A stretch of 39,119 bases of DNA from an uncultured Bacteroidales bacterium (GTDB taxonomy: Bacteria > Bacteroidota > Bacteroidia > Bacteroidales > UBA932). The stretch covers positions 1 through 39,119 of the forward strand of contig CANPZS010000018.1 in assembly GCA_947588835.1 (NCBI GenBank), read 5' to 3'. The notes under the pieces were generated by a model. It saw only the letters and a list, made by a program, of their open reading frames with translations, was not told where the DNA came from and ran no database searches. Position numbers and translations under genes: made by a program. The first letter of the stretch is position 1; each line of letters starts with the position of its first letter. Shown here piece after piece: positions 31,525 through 39,119 of the stretch.

Positions 31525-31896
31525 ATGGCAACAGACAATAGAAAACGGCACGTTGTAAGCTACGAGAACATGTCCCGGGAAGTGGCTGAGGCTTTCGCGG
31601 AAAAATATCCGATGGGTTTCAGCGATTATCTTCCGGACCTCGTCAAATATCCCAAACCCGACGGGACGTATTTTTATGCCGTTACCATCGAGATACCGGA
31701 TGCGATATATCTCGTGAAGATCAAGGTGAAGACGGACGACGCCGACGATGTGGAGAGATGGCTCGACGGAGAGGACGACGCCGACAATGAGGCTGCAGGG
31801 GGAGAGAGAGACATGTCCGAAGACGGCGACGGGGCCCTTCCGGACGACAATATTTCCCAGTATGCCGAGGAGGGATCCGACGGAGATGCCGACTGA
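31525..31896 (+). CDS. Small conserved Bacteroidales protein with acidic tail
   Basis: Function unknown. The 123-residue cytoplasmic protein has a conserved-looking N-terminal part (RHVVSYENMSREVAEAFAEK, then GFSDYLPDLVKYPKPDGTYF and DAIYLVKIKVKTDD) that I associate with a small family common in Bacteroidales. The last 45 residues are almost entirely Asp, Glu and Gly and probably disordered. A -7-like TAATATTG (31466-31473) lies upstream with no clear -33 box. A strong terminator follows, separating it from the ClC gene. The acidic tail could mimic nucleic acid or bind basic partners, but that is only a guess. Confidence 0.7.
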   Translation: MATDNRKRHVVSYENMSREVAEAFAEKYPMGFSDYLPDLVKYPKPDGTYFYAVTIEIPDAIYLVKIKVKTDDADDVERWLDGEDDADNEAAGGERDMSEDGDGALPDDNISQYAEEGSDGDAD

Positions 31897-31931
31897 TCGT
31901 CGTACGGGGATGACGCCTGCGGACTGATATA

Positions 31932-31967
31932 CGGAGACGGGGCAGTGCCCCCGTCTCCGATTTTTTT
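31932..31967 (+). terminator. Intrinsic terminator abutting the ClC start codon
   Basis: CGGAGACGGGG (31932-31942) pairs with CCCCGTCTCCG (31949-31959), and the stem can extend inward by one more pair. The hairpin is followed by A and seven T (31961-31967), a textbook intrinsic terminator. It ends only five bases before the ATG at 31973, so it could also act as an attenuator or mask the ClC start. Confidence 0.85.
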
Positions 31968-31972
31968 GCAGT

Positions 31973-33736
31973 ATGTGCGGAAAGATTACTGACTGGCTGA
32001 AAAAGATGCCTGAGCATAATATGCTTCTGGCGATGTCCCTCGTGGTGGGCGTGGCATGCGGTCTTGTCTCCGTGCTGCTGAAGCTTTCCATAGAGGCCGT
32101 CCACGGGGCGCTCACATCGTGGCTTGACGGCCGGCCGGAAGTCTTCAACCTTCTGTACATAGCCTATCCGGGCATAGGGATGCTCCTTTCCCTTCTGATA
32201 GTCAGATATGTGGTCAGGGACAATATCGGCCACGGCGTGACGAGGGTTCTTGTGGCCATATCGAAAAACGATTCCAAGATAAAGCCGCACAATACATGGT
32301 CGTCGCTGCTGACGAGCGCGCTTACCATAGGATTCGGCGGATCTGTGGGGGCCGAGGCCCCCATAGTCTATACCGGGGCCGCGATCGGTTCCAATGTGGC
32401 GAGACTGGCCGGAATGTCCTACCGTAACATGACGATCCTCCTCGGCTGCGGTGCCGCAGGTGCGGTTTCGGGCATATTCAACGCTCCTCTTGCGGGCGTG
32501 CTTTTCACGCTGGAAATCCTGCTTTTCAACATTTCCATGTCCTCGATGCTGCCGCTGCTCGTTTCCACGGTGTCGGCCACGCTCGTGTCGTATCTGTGTC
32601 TCGGGCAGAATACGCATTTCACTTGCACGCTCGCGGCATTCTCCATGAGGAACGTGCCTTACTATATTGTGCTCGGCATTTTCTGCGCCCTGTGCTCGCT
32701 TTATTTTCTCCGCACCACGCTTGCGCTTGAGGACAGGCTCGGCAAGATCCGTTCCCCCTATGCCAAATGGGCCATATGCGCGTCCCTTCTCGGCCTGCTC
32801 ATATTTCTGTTTCCCCCTCTTTACGGCGAGGGATATGATTCTTTGAGCCTGCTGCTCAACGGAAGCACGATCGATTTCGGAGGGGAGACGGTGCTTGCGC
32901 CTTTGATCCGCGGAGGCTGGTCGCTGCCGGCGTTTTTCCTGCTGATACTTTTGCTGAAGGTGTTCGCCATGACTTTCACCAATGCCGGTGGGGGAGTGGG
33001 AGGTACTTTCGGTCCCACCTTGTACGTCGGGGCGATAGCCGGTTTCGTGGTGGCCACGTCTTTCAACCTGCTGCTGCCCAAGCCGGTGCCGGTGTCCAAT
33101 TTCGTGCTGGTGGGAATGGCCGGCCTTATGGCGGGAGTGATGCAGGCGCCCATGACGGCGATATTCCTGATAGCGGAGATATCCGGGGGATATGATCTGC
33201 TCATCCCTCTGATTGTGACGGCGACCCTTTCATACGGCATCACGCGCATGGTGGAGAAATATTCCATATACACGAAGCGCATAGCCCAGACGGGAGAATT
33301 GCTGACGCATGACAGCGATCAGGCCGTGCTGACGCTGCTTAAGACTTCTGAACTGGTGGAGACGGATTTCACTCCCGTAAGCATCGACGCTACTCTGCGC
33401 GAACTCGTAGGAGCGGTATCCGTGGCGCGCAGGGACATCTTTCCGGTGCTCGATTCCAAAGGCCGCTTCCAGGGCTATGTGTCGCTTGAGGATATCAGGC
33501 GGGACATGTTCAGCGGCGAACTATATGATAAGAATCACGTATACAATTATATGCGTTCTTCGGCGGCATATGTGTACGAGGACGAGAACATGGAGAGCGT
33601 CATGAGAAAGTTCGAGAGGACGGGAGCGTGGAACCTGCCGGTGATAAAGGAAGACCGCACCTATGTGGGGTTTGTGTCGAAGGCAAAGATTTTCAGTGCA
33701 TACAGGGATGAGCTGAGGACGCTTTCGCAGGATTGA
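31973..33736 (+). CDS. ClC-family chloride channel/antiporter with CBS pair
   Basis: Inner-membrane ClC protein, 587 residues. About the first 430 form the membrane domain with family signatures: DNIGHGVTRVL (the GSGIP position), GGSVGAEAPIVYTGAAIGS (the GxExP motif, gating glutamate E128), GAVSGIFNAPLAGVLFTLE and GGGVGGTFGPTLYVGAIAG. The retained E128 points to Cl-/H+ exchange or a gated channel; the selectivity-filter Ser equivalent appears to be His. Two CBS domains (about 455-580) close the protein (RRDIFPVLDSKGRFQGYVSL, GAWNLPVIKEDRTYVGFV) and probably sense adenine nucleotides. The ATG at 31973 gives a short amphipathic N-terminus; later in-frame ATGs at 32006 and 32021 are possible. 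Tex begins 17 bases after the stop. Confidence 0.93.
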   Translation: MCGKITDWLKKMPEHNMLLAMSLVVGVACGLVSVLLKLSIEAVHGALTSWLDGRPEVFNLLYIAYPGIGMLLSLLIVRYVVRDNIGHGVTRVLVAISKNDSKIKPHNTWSSLLTSALTIGFGGSVGAEAPIVYTGAAIGSNVARLAGMSYRNMTILLGCGAAGAVSGIFNAPLAGVLFTLEILLFNISMSSMLPLLVSTVSATLVSYLCLGQNTHFTCTLAAFSMRNVPYYIVLGIFCALCSLYFLRTTLALEDRLGKIRSPYAKWAICASLLGLLIFLFPPLYGEGYDSLSLLLNGSTIDFGGETVLAPLIRGGWSLPAFFLLILLLKVFAMTFTNAGGGVGGTFGPTLYVGAIAGFVVATSFNLLLPKPVPVSNFVLVGMAGLMAGVMQAPMTAIFLIAEISGGYDLLIPLIVTATLSYGITRMVEKYSIYTKRIAQTGELLTHDSDQAVLTLLKTSELVETDFTPVSIDATLRELVGAVSVARRDIFPVLDSKGRFQGYVSLEDIRRDMFSGELYDKNHVYNYMRSSAAYVYEDENMESVMRKFERTGAWNLPVIKEDRTYVGFVSKAKIFSAYRDELRTLSQD

Positions 33737-33753
33737 CCATATGTTTTGAAGAT

Positions 33754-35895
33754 ATGAAGAAGGTATATGTCAAATATATAGCCGAGGTACTGAACGTCAG
33801 GGAATGGCAGGTGGAGAATTGCGCGGAACTGTTCGCCGACGGATGCACGGTTCCGTTCATAAGCCGTTACCGCAAGGAGCGGACGGGCGGGCTGGATGAC
33901 GTCGCCGTAGCCGAAATATTGCATTTTACCGAGACTTTCAGCGAGATGGAGAAGCGCAAGTCGTCAATCCTTGCCACGATAGGGGCGGCAGGAAAGCTGA
34001 CGGATGAATTGAGGGATGAGATAGAAAACTGCGTTTCCGCCGCGGCGCTCGAGGACCTTTATCTGCCGTATCGCCCCAAGCGCAAGACGCGCGCCACCGT
34101 CGCCGAGGCGGCGGGGCTCGGTCCGCTGGCCGACGCCATGTATGAAATGCGCATAGCCGATCCGAAGGCCGAGGCGCGCAGATACGCAGGGTCGCAGGCG
34201 GCTTCGGCTGACGAGGCCCTTGCCGGGGCCAGGGACATAATAGCGGAGCGCCTGTCGGAAACGGCATGCATCCGTGAACACCTGAGGGACATTTTCAGGA
34301 CCAGGCGCATCGTCTCGAAACTTTCCAAGGCCGGAAAAAGCAATCCCGACGCATCGAAATACCGTACATATTTCGATTTTTCCATGCCTCTGAGGCAGAT
34401 TCCTTCCCACAACCTGCTGGCTATTCTCAGGGCGGAGAATGAGGGCTTCCTGACGGTGAAGATAGACGCCGATCCGCAGAAGTGCTGCAACAAGATATTC
34501 TACGATTTCCGTCAGGGCAGGCACTGTCCGTCGGCCGCTTTGGAAAATGAACTGAGGCTTGCCGTGGACGATGCATACAGGCGCCTTCTGGAGCCTTCGA
34601 TATCCAATGAAATAATAAAGGAGGCGAAGGAAAAGGCCGACAGGGAGTCCGTGGCCGTATTCGGCGAAAATCTGAGGCAGCTGCTGCTTGCGGCTCCCGC
34701 GGGACAGAAAAGGATAATGGCGATCGATCCCGGCTTCCGCACCGGGTGCAAGGTGGTATGTTTGGACAGGCAGGGGAACCTGCTGTATTTCACTACCATT
34801 TATCCGCATCCGCCGAAGAGCGAAAAGGTACGCTCCATCGTTGCCGTATCGGAGATGATTGAAAAATACGGGATAGAGATGATAGCCATCGGCAACGGCA
34901 CTGCCGGACGCGATACGGAGGATTTCATCAGAAAGGTGCGTCTTCCGGACGGGGTGAAAGTCTTCTCCGTGAGCGAGGACGGCGCCTCCGTCTATTCCGC
35001 TTCCGAGGTGGCCAGGGAAGAATTTCCGGAGTACGATGTCACGGTGCGCGGCGCGGTGTCGATAGGCCGCAGGCTGATGGATCCCCTCGCCGAACTGGTA
35101 AAGATAGATCCCAAATCTTTGGGGGTGGGGCAGTATCAGCACGACGTCGACCAGAAGATGCTGAAGGACAAGCTGGACGATACCGTGACAAGCTGCGTAA
35201 ACAGCGTCGGAGTCAATCTGAATACGGCGAGTCCTTATCTGCTGCAGTATGTCTCCGGCATAGGTCCGGCCCTCGCCGGCAATATAGTGCGCTACAGGGC
35301 CGAGAACGGCGACTACCGTTCACGCAGGGATCTGCTCGGCGTGCCGCGGCTGGGAGACAAGGCCTTCGAGCAATGCGCCGGCTTCCTCAGGATACGCGGG
35401 GCGGAAAATCCGCTTGACGATTCGGCCGTACATCCGGAATGCTATCACATAGTCGCCAGGATGGCGACGGATCTCGGCACAAGTACCGGCGAGCTTGTCG
35501 GAAACGCGGAACTGTGCGCCAAAATTAAGGCGGAGGACTATGTGGAGGGGGATTTCGGACTGCCTACCATAAACGACATATTGAAGGAACTCGTCAAGCC
35601 CGGGCTCGATCCCCGCGAAACGGCGCAGGAGTTCGAATTCGCAAACGACATACGCGACATCGAGGACCTCGCGCCCGGCATGGAACTGCCGGGGATTGTC
35701 ACCAACATAACCGCTTTCGGAGCGTTCGTGGACATCGGCATCCACGAAAACGGGCTTGTCCATGTGTCACGGATGGGTGCCGGCAGGCGCAATGCCCCGC
35801 CGTCCGGAATGCTTAAGCTGCATCAGCACGTAAAGGTCTCCGTCATAAGCGTGGACACCGACCGGAGGCGCATTTCGCTGCGTCTGATCAAATAG
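33754..35895 (+). CDS. tex: Tex-family S1 RNA-binding transcription accessory protein
   Basis: Cytoplasmic nucleic-acid-binding protein related to Spt6, linked to transcription and gene-expression tolerance. The ATG at 33754 gives 713 residues; an upstream in-frame TTG at 33733 overlaps the ClC stop and is unlikely. Domain order matches Tex: helical N-terminus (VPFISRYRKERTGGLDD, ALEDLYLPYRPKRKTRA), YqgF-like RNase-H fold (RIMAIDPGFRTGCKVV, AIGNGTAGRDTE), helix-hairpin-helix pair (NTASPYLLQYVSGIGPALAG, RDLLGVPRLGDKAFEQ) and C-terminal S1 domain (GIVTNITAFGAFVDIGI, NGLVHVSRM). No truncation is seen. Confidence 0.96.
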   Translation: MKKVYVKYIAEVLNVREWQVENCAELFADGCTVPFISRYRKERTGGLDDVAVAEILHFTETFSEMEKRKSSILATIGAAGKLTDELRDEIENCVSAAALEDLYLPYRPKRKTRATVAEAAGLGPLADAMYEMRIADPKAEARRYAGSQAASADEALAGARDIIAERLSETACIREHLRDIFRTRRIVSKLSKAGKSNPDASKYRTYFDFSMPLRQIPSHNLLAILRAENEGFLTVKIDADPQKCCNKIFYDFRQGRHCPSAALENELRLAVDDAYRRLLEPSISNEIIKEAKEKADRESVAVFGENLRQLLLAAPAGQKRIMAIDPGFRTGCKVVCLDRQGNLLYFTTIYPHPPKSEKVRSIVAVSEMIEKYGIEMIAIGNGTAGRDTEDFIRKVRLPDGVKVFSVSEDGASVYSASEVAREEFPEYDVTVRGAVSIGRRLMDPLAELVKIDPKSLGVGQYQHDVDQKMLKDKLDDTVTSCVNSVGVNLNTASPYLLQYVSGIGPALAGNIVRYRAENGDYRSRRDLLGVPRLGDKAFEQCAGFLRIRGAENPLDDSAVHPECYHIVARMATDLGTSTGELVGNAELCAKIKAEDYVEGDFGLPTINDILKELVKPGLDPRETAQEFEFANDIRDIEDLAPGMELPGIVTNITAFGAFVDIGIHENGLVHVSRMGAGRRNAPPSGMLKLHQHVKVSVISVDTDRRRISLRLIK

Positions 35896-35925
35896 AAATG
35901 CGTACTGAAGGAGCCTTGCGCATGG

Positions 35926-35956
35926 TTTGAAATCCGATGCAAAATCTTTATATTTG
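35926..35956 (+). promoter_or_regulatory. Promoter of the EamA-lipid gene cluster
   Basis: TTTG (35926-35929), 19 bases, TATATTTG (35949-35956): exact matches to both boxes. The ATG at 35995 lies about 38 bases after the -7 box, which excludes the TTG at 35977 as the preferred start. Confidence 0.75.
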
Positions 35957-35994
35957 CGAAAGATTTAAACCGCATCTTGCGTTTTTTATTGCGA

Positions 35995-36915
35995 ATGAGT
36001 GAGGCTCCGCTGAAAGAAAACCGTTGCAGCATGAAGATTTACATAGTCTCCATGTGTGCCATCATTTTGTGGGGCCTGTCCTATATATGGTGCGACAGAC
36101 TTATCGAACTGGGCATTCCCGTCGAGTATTTCATTTTCGTAAGGACATTGTGCGGCGGACTCATTCTGCTGCTCGTAAATCTCGTGTCGGGGCTGCCCCT
36201 CAGGATACGGCGCAAGGACCTGCCTCTGTTCCTGCTGCTTGCGCTGTGCGAGCCGTTCATTTATTTCATCTGCGAGACATACGGCATCAAACTGACGGAA
36301 TCTCCTACATGCAGCGCCCTGATAGTGTCTTCCACTCCGATAGTGTCTGTGGCGGCCGGCATGCTGTTCTTCAAGGAGAGGATGCATGTGCTGAACATCC
36401 TCGGCATATTCGTATGCCTCGGAGGGCTCGTGATGGTGACGCTGTGCGCCGGAGAGACGGGGGAGCATTTCGTCTGGGGAGTGCTGCTGCTGATAGTGGC
36501 CGTGTTCGCCGAAGTGGGACATGCGTCTTGCGTCAAGCCGCTTTCGACGCACTACGATCCCATAGTAATAGTCATGTATCAGTTTCTCATAGGTTCGCTC
36601 TTTCTGCTTCCGCTGTTTCTCACAAGGGGAATGAGGCATTTCGACGCGGATCTTTATCTGAGCTGGAAGGTATTCAGGCCCATACTGCTGCTTGCGCTGT
36701 TGTGCTCAAGCGTCGCTTTTACGTTGTGGGTTAGTTCAATAAAGCATCTCGGCGTGGCGCGTTCGGGCATATTTCTTGCGCTCGTTCCCATAGCCACCGC
36801 CGTAGCCGGCATGATCACCGGCAGGGAAAGCCTGAGCGCATTGCAATGGTGCGGCGTCGCGGTGGCCATACTTGGCGTTATCCAGTCCCAGATATGTTTT
36901 AAAAAAATTAGGTGA
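35995..36915 (+). CDS. EamA/DMT-family transporter
   Basis: Inner-membrane drug/metabolite transporter with two EamA repeats and about ten helices, 306 residues from the ATG at 35995 (a later ATG at 36031 would start directly at the first helix). The first repeat starts IVSMCAIILWGLSYIWCDRL and includes the conserved SALIVSSTPIVSVAAGMLFF with K-E-R; the second ends GIFLALVPIATAVAGMI with G-R-E. The substrate is unknown; relatives export amino acids or metabolites. The lipid genes follow on the same strand (18-base gap, then three bases), possibly as one transcript. Confidence 0.88.
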   Translation: MSEAPLKENRCSMKIYIVSMCAIILWGLSYIWCDRLIELGIPVEYFIFVRTLCGGLILLLVNLVSGLPLRIRRKDLPLFLLLALCEPFIYFICETYGIKLTESPTCSALIVSSTPIVSVAAGMLFFKERMHVLNILGIFVCLGGLVMVTLCAGETGEHFVWGVLLLIVAVFAEVGHASCVKPLSTHYDPIVIVMYQFLIGSLFLLPLFLTRGMRHFDADLYLSWKVFRPILLLALLCSSVAFTLWVSSIKHLGVARSGIFLALVPIATAVAGMITGRESLSALQWCGVAVAILGVIQSQICFKKIR

Positions 36916-36932
36916 CATCAAACTTTTTTGTT

Positions 36933-37634
36933 ATGGAAAGGCAACAGTCAAAAAGGATTCAGACGTCGATTCTGAACGGTATCGAGCACAAGGTGCTTGT
37001 CGCCATGGCTAAGCATATGCCTAAGTGGGTCACTTCCGACATGCTTACCGCCACTGGCGTTGTCGGAGCCATCGTGGTGGCGCTCGGATATGTTCTGTCC
37101 AATTTCGACATACGCTATCTATGGATAGCGTCGCTCGGGTTGGTGATTAACTGGTTCGGCGACTCGATGGACGGGACGCTCGCCCGCGTGCGCAATTGCC
37201 AGAGACCCGTCTACGGCTTTTTCCTCGACCACAATATAGACGGCATCACCATTGCGATCATGTGCGTAGGCGCCGGACTTTCCGAACTCGTGAGCCTTTA
37301 TCTTGCGATGGGGGTGCTGACGGTATATCTGCTCCTTTCCATCTACGTGTACATAAACGCCCACCTGAAAAACGAATTCAAATTGACCTACAGCGGCATG
37401 GGACCCACTGAGTTCAGGGTTGCGGTCTTCATCATCAATACGCTGTTCATCTATGTGAATCCTCTGAGGGAGTACAGGCATGCGGTGAACATTCTGGGCC
37501 ATGAACTGTCATTTACCGTCTTTGATTATATATGCGCCGCCATCATCCTGCTGCTCATCATTTTCCATATCAGCAGCCTCGTCAGGGACGGCCGTGAGCT
37601 GGCGAAGGCCGACCGCCTTCCCGAAAGAGACTGA
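36933..37634 (+). CDS. CDP-alcohol phosphatidyltransferase
   Basis: Membrane enzyme that transfers a phosphatidyl or related group from a CDP-linked donor to an alcohol. The signature is complete: D77-x-x-D80-G81-x-x-A84-R85, then G95-x-x-x-D99-x-x-x-D103. About six hydrophobic helices surround it. The ATG at 36933 gives 233 residues and the opening MERQQSKRIQTSILNGIEHK; a GTG at 36912 would overlap the upstream gene. The substrate alcohol (inositol, glycerol phosphate, serine or other) cannot be told from the motif. The acyltransferase gene begins three bases after its stop, supporting a joint lipid-synthesis role. Confidence 0.92.
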   Translation: MERQQSKRIQTSILNGIEHKVLVAMAKHMPKWVTSDMLTATGVVGAIVVALGYVLSNFDIRYLWIASLGLVINWFGDSMDGTLARVRNCQRPVYGFFLDHNIDGITIAIMCVGAGLSELVSLYLAMGVLTVYLLLSIYVYINAHLKNEFKLTYSGMGPTEFRVAVFIINTLFIYVNPLREYRHAVNILGHELSFTVFDYICAAIILLLIIFHISSLVRDGRELAKADRLPERD

Positions 37635-37637
37635 GCG

Positions 37638-38501
37638 ATGCCTATCATAGGACAGGACGAACTCGTCCGGCTTTCGCCGTTTTTCGGGACCGGAACAGGC
37701 AAGGCCCTCGCAGGCCTGCTCATGCGCATGACGGCGGTGGACAGGCTGAACGGCCTGTACGACAGCATCAGCGAATTCAAGGGTCCCGATTTTACGGATG
37801 CCTTGATGCGTGAGATAGGAGTGGATTACGAAGTAGGAAATGCCGAAGTGCTGCAGAGGCTTCCCGAGGGGGCTTTCATCACTGTCAGCAACCATCCGTA
37901 CGGGGGCTGGGACGGGATTGCGCTGATAGACCTGATAGGCCATCTGAGGGCAGATTTCAAAGTGATGGTGAATCTGATACTCACTTATATACGCACACTG
38001 GGCCAGAATTTCATATCCGTGATCCCGACGGGCCGTGAGCGCACGGCGCCTGCGGCCGAAAGCATACGGGGCGTAAGAACGGCTTTGCAGCATGTCCGCG
38101 ACGGGCATCCTCTCGGACTGTTCCCGTCCGGCGCCGTGTCCGACCTGAAAATAATGAAGGGTTTCATCCTGAGGGACAGGCAATGGCAGGATGCTGCCGT
38201 CAGGCTTATAAAAAAGGCCCATGTGCCTGTGGTGCCGGTTAGGTTTTTCGACTGCAATTCTTTTTTCTATTATTTTCTCGGACTTGTCAACGGAAATCTG
38301 CGCACGCTGCATCTTCCGAGGGAAATCCTCAACAAGGGCGGCAAACGTTTCCGCATAGGCCTCGGCGACATAATAACGACGGAAACGCAGGACAGATTCG
38401 AAAATCCTGACGATCTCCGCGATTTCCTGCGTTCCCGCATCTATGGCATGCCGCTGCCGGACAGATTCATCCGGCATTCTGAAATGAGGTCCGGCCTTTA
38501 G
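37638..38501 (+). CDS. Lysophospholipid-type acyltransferase (LPLAT/hemolysin-like)
   Basis: Predicted acyltransferase of glycerolipid or ornithine-lipid synthesis, 287 residues, acting at the inner membrane. Block I reads SNHPYGGWDG with H86 and D92 (H-x5-D, instead of the H-x4-D of PlsC), a spacing I associate with Bacteroidetes hemolysin/OlsA-like members. Later blocks are PTGRERTAPAAESIRG, LGLFPSGAVSDLK (equivalent of FPEGTRS) and VPVVPVRFFDCN. There is no long membrane helix. It lies three bases after the CDP-alcohol transferase and ends convergent with the DUF4332 gene, stop codons overlapping by four bases. Confidence 0.88.
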   Translation: MPIIGQDELVRLSPFFGTGTGKALAGLLMRMTAVDRLNGLYDSISEFKGPDFTDALMREIGVDYEVGNAEVLQRLPEGAFITVSNHPYGGWDGIALIDLIGHLRADFKVMVNLILTYIRTLGQNFISVIPTGRERTAPAAESIRGVRTALQHVRDGHPLGLFPSGAVSDLKIMKGFILRDRQWQDAAVRLIKKAHVPVVPVRFFDCNSFFYYFLGLVNGNLRTLHLPREILNKGGKRFRIGLGDIITTETQDRFENPDDLRDFLRSRIYGMPLPDRFIRHSEMRSGL

Positions 38502-38905
38502 TATGTTACGACAGGGGCGAGCTCCTTGGCGCAGTCGATGAATTTCTGGATTTCCTTCTCAGTGGGAACCCTCTTGGTCAGGTGTTTGGTCTCATTGACC
38601 TCAAGCATCTTGGCGGCAAGGTTGTCGGCCCTGCGCTTGGCGAATTCTTTCACTGTGTCCACGCCGGCGGCTTCGAGCAATTCGGCGAACTGGGGGCCTA
38701 CGCCGTCGATACGGAAGAGATCGGCATGGTTCACCCATGTCAGGATGCGGTCTCCGGAAATGCCGCTGGCCTCTTCGAGTGCTTTCCTTCCCTTTGCCGT
38801 GGCGCCTTTTTCAAGCAGCTGGTCGACTGTCTCGATGCCTAATGAGTGCAGTTTCTCTGCATACACGGGGCCGATGCCCTGGATGTCGATGATTTTGTAG
38901 TTCAT
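38498..38905 (-). CDS. DUF4332 helix-hairpin-helix protein
   Basis: A 135-residue cytoplasmic protein of the DUF4332 type with two helix-hairpin-helix units: IQGIGPVYAEKLHSLGIETV near the N-terminus and IDGVGPQFAELLEAAGVDTV about 55 residues later. HhH units of this kind bind DNA or RNA backbones without sequence preference, as in radA-like and polymerase-beta-type modules. Function is not known. Its own promoter lies upstream at 38950-38957. No related DNA-repair gene is adjacent. Confidence 0.85.
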   Translation of the reverse strand: MNYKIIDIQGIGPVYAEKLHSLGIETVDQLLEKGATAKGRKALEEASGISGDRILTWVNHADLFRIDGVGPQFAELLEAAGVDTVKEFAKRRADNLAAKMLEVNETKHLTKRVPTEKEIQKFIDCAKELAPVVTY

Positions 38906-38949
38906 ATCGGTTTTGTATTTAGTTGGTTATAGTCTCCCTGCAATCTCTC

Positions 38950-38957
38950 CAAAGGTA
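38950..38957 (-). promoter_or_regulatory. -7 box of the DUF4332 gene promoter
   Basis: TACCTTTG on the minus strand is an exact TAnnTTTG match, 44 bases before the ATG at 38905. The nearest TTTG lies 22 bases upstream (38980-38983), slightly beyond the usual 19 to 20. Confidence 0.55.
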
Positions 38958-39002
38958 GGAATTATTCATCTAAAAACTGCAAAAAAATTTTTATTGCGGC
39001 GG

Positions 39003-39074
39003 TTATGGCAGGATTCCGGCGCTCCGGAACAGTTTTTCGTAGCTCCTGACTTCGTCACTTAAAATCAGCCACAT
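39003..39074 (-). CDS. Possible 23-residue small ORF
   Basis: An ATG at 39074 opens a frame (MWLILSDEVRSYEKLFRSAG, then ILP) ending in TAA at 39003-39005. Codon choice is GC-rich and gene-like, in contrast to the AT-rich flanks. It may be a true small protein or the surviving end of a lost gene. No close promoter box was found on that strand. Confidence 0.25.
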   Translation of the reverse strand: MWLILSDEVRSYEKLFRSAGILP

Positions 39075-39079
39075 TTATA

Positions 39080-39110
39080 ATTGTCTTATGCATAGTATTT
39101 TATAATTTTG
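39080..39110 (+). promoter_or_regulatory. Probable promoter for a gene beyond the right edge
   Basis: ATTG (39080-39083), 19 bases, TAATTTTG (39103-39110): perfect -7 box and a one-base variant -33 box, pointing out of the window. Confidence 0.45.
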
Positions 39111-39119
39111 TGTCACCCT

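Noticed and set aside
33733..33753. Upstream TTG start for tex
   Set aside because: It overlaps the ClC stop and adds residues not typical of Tex; the ATG at 33754 gives the usual opening.

Overview
The window is chromosomal DNA of a GC-rich member of the Bacteroidales (phylum Bacteroidota). Four signs point there: a SusC/SusD outer-membrane pair; promoters of the form TTTG - 19 or 20 bases - TAnnTTTG instead of E. coli-type boxes; almost no Shine-Dalgarno sequences; and families typical of the group (HU-CCDC81-like protein, DUF4922-SpoIID fusion, short RpoD without region 1.1, class I fumarase, SusD-type lipoprotein). The family or genus cannot be fixed from this sequence. Standard code is in use: many intact genes end in TGA, and RF2 is encoded here.

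Left edge (1-2045): AT-rich, unlike the rest. It holds a decayed, internally deleted family-28-type glycosyltransferase, an unidentified coding remnant, an intact AAA ATPase of the DUF4143 class with a good promoter, and the 3' scrap of an IS5-type transposase. It looks like a scar of horizontal insertion and decay. Next, on the minus strand, come a conserved unknown protein and a beta-carbonic anhydrase (2026-3252).

3311-10061 is a tight plus-strand operon: membrane-anchored HU-like protein, acyl-ACP thioesterase, DUF4922-SpoIID fusion, AmpG-like permease and NamZ-like exo-N-acetylmuramidase. It meets murI (glutamate racemase) tail to tail. The last genes suggest peptidoglycan turnover and recycling. 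10905-16855 is core metabolism and translation: glutamine synthetase, RF2, class I fumarase, a ManA-like protein that has lost three metal ligands and gained a histidine-rich tract, and an S4-domain Hsp15-like protein.

16846-22414 is a SusC/SusD pair with its own promoter and terminator. Both genes are broken as read: a run of nine G residues frameshifts susC just after the signal peptide, and an in-frame TGA interrupts susD about 97 codons before its natural end. The rest of both frames is intact, so the lesions are recent, reversible (the G run) or sequence errors.

22479-31410: a minus-strand pair (CPA2-type cation/proton antiporter; dolichol-phosphate-mannose-synthase-like transferase), then on the plus strand a tandem GT2 glycosyltransferase, a DegP/HtrA protease, the primary sigma factor RpoD and ArgS. 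31525-38905: a small acidic conserved protein, a ClC transporter with CBS domains, Tex, an EamA exporter, a CDP-alcohol phosphatidyltransferase, a lysophospholipid-type acyltransferase and, on the minus strand, a DUF4332 helix-hairpin-helix protein. I saw no rRNA, tRNA, CRISPR array, prophage or complete insertion sequence.
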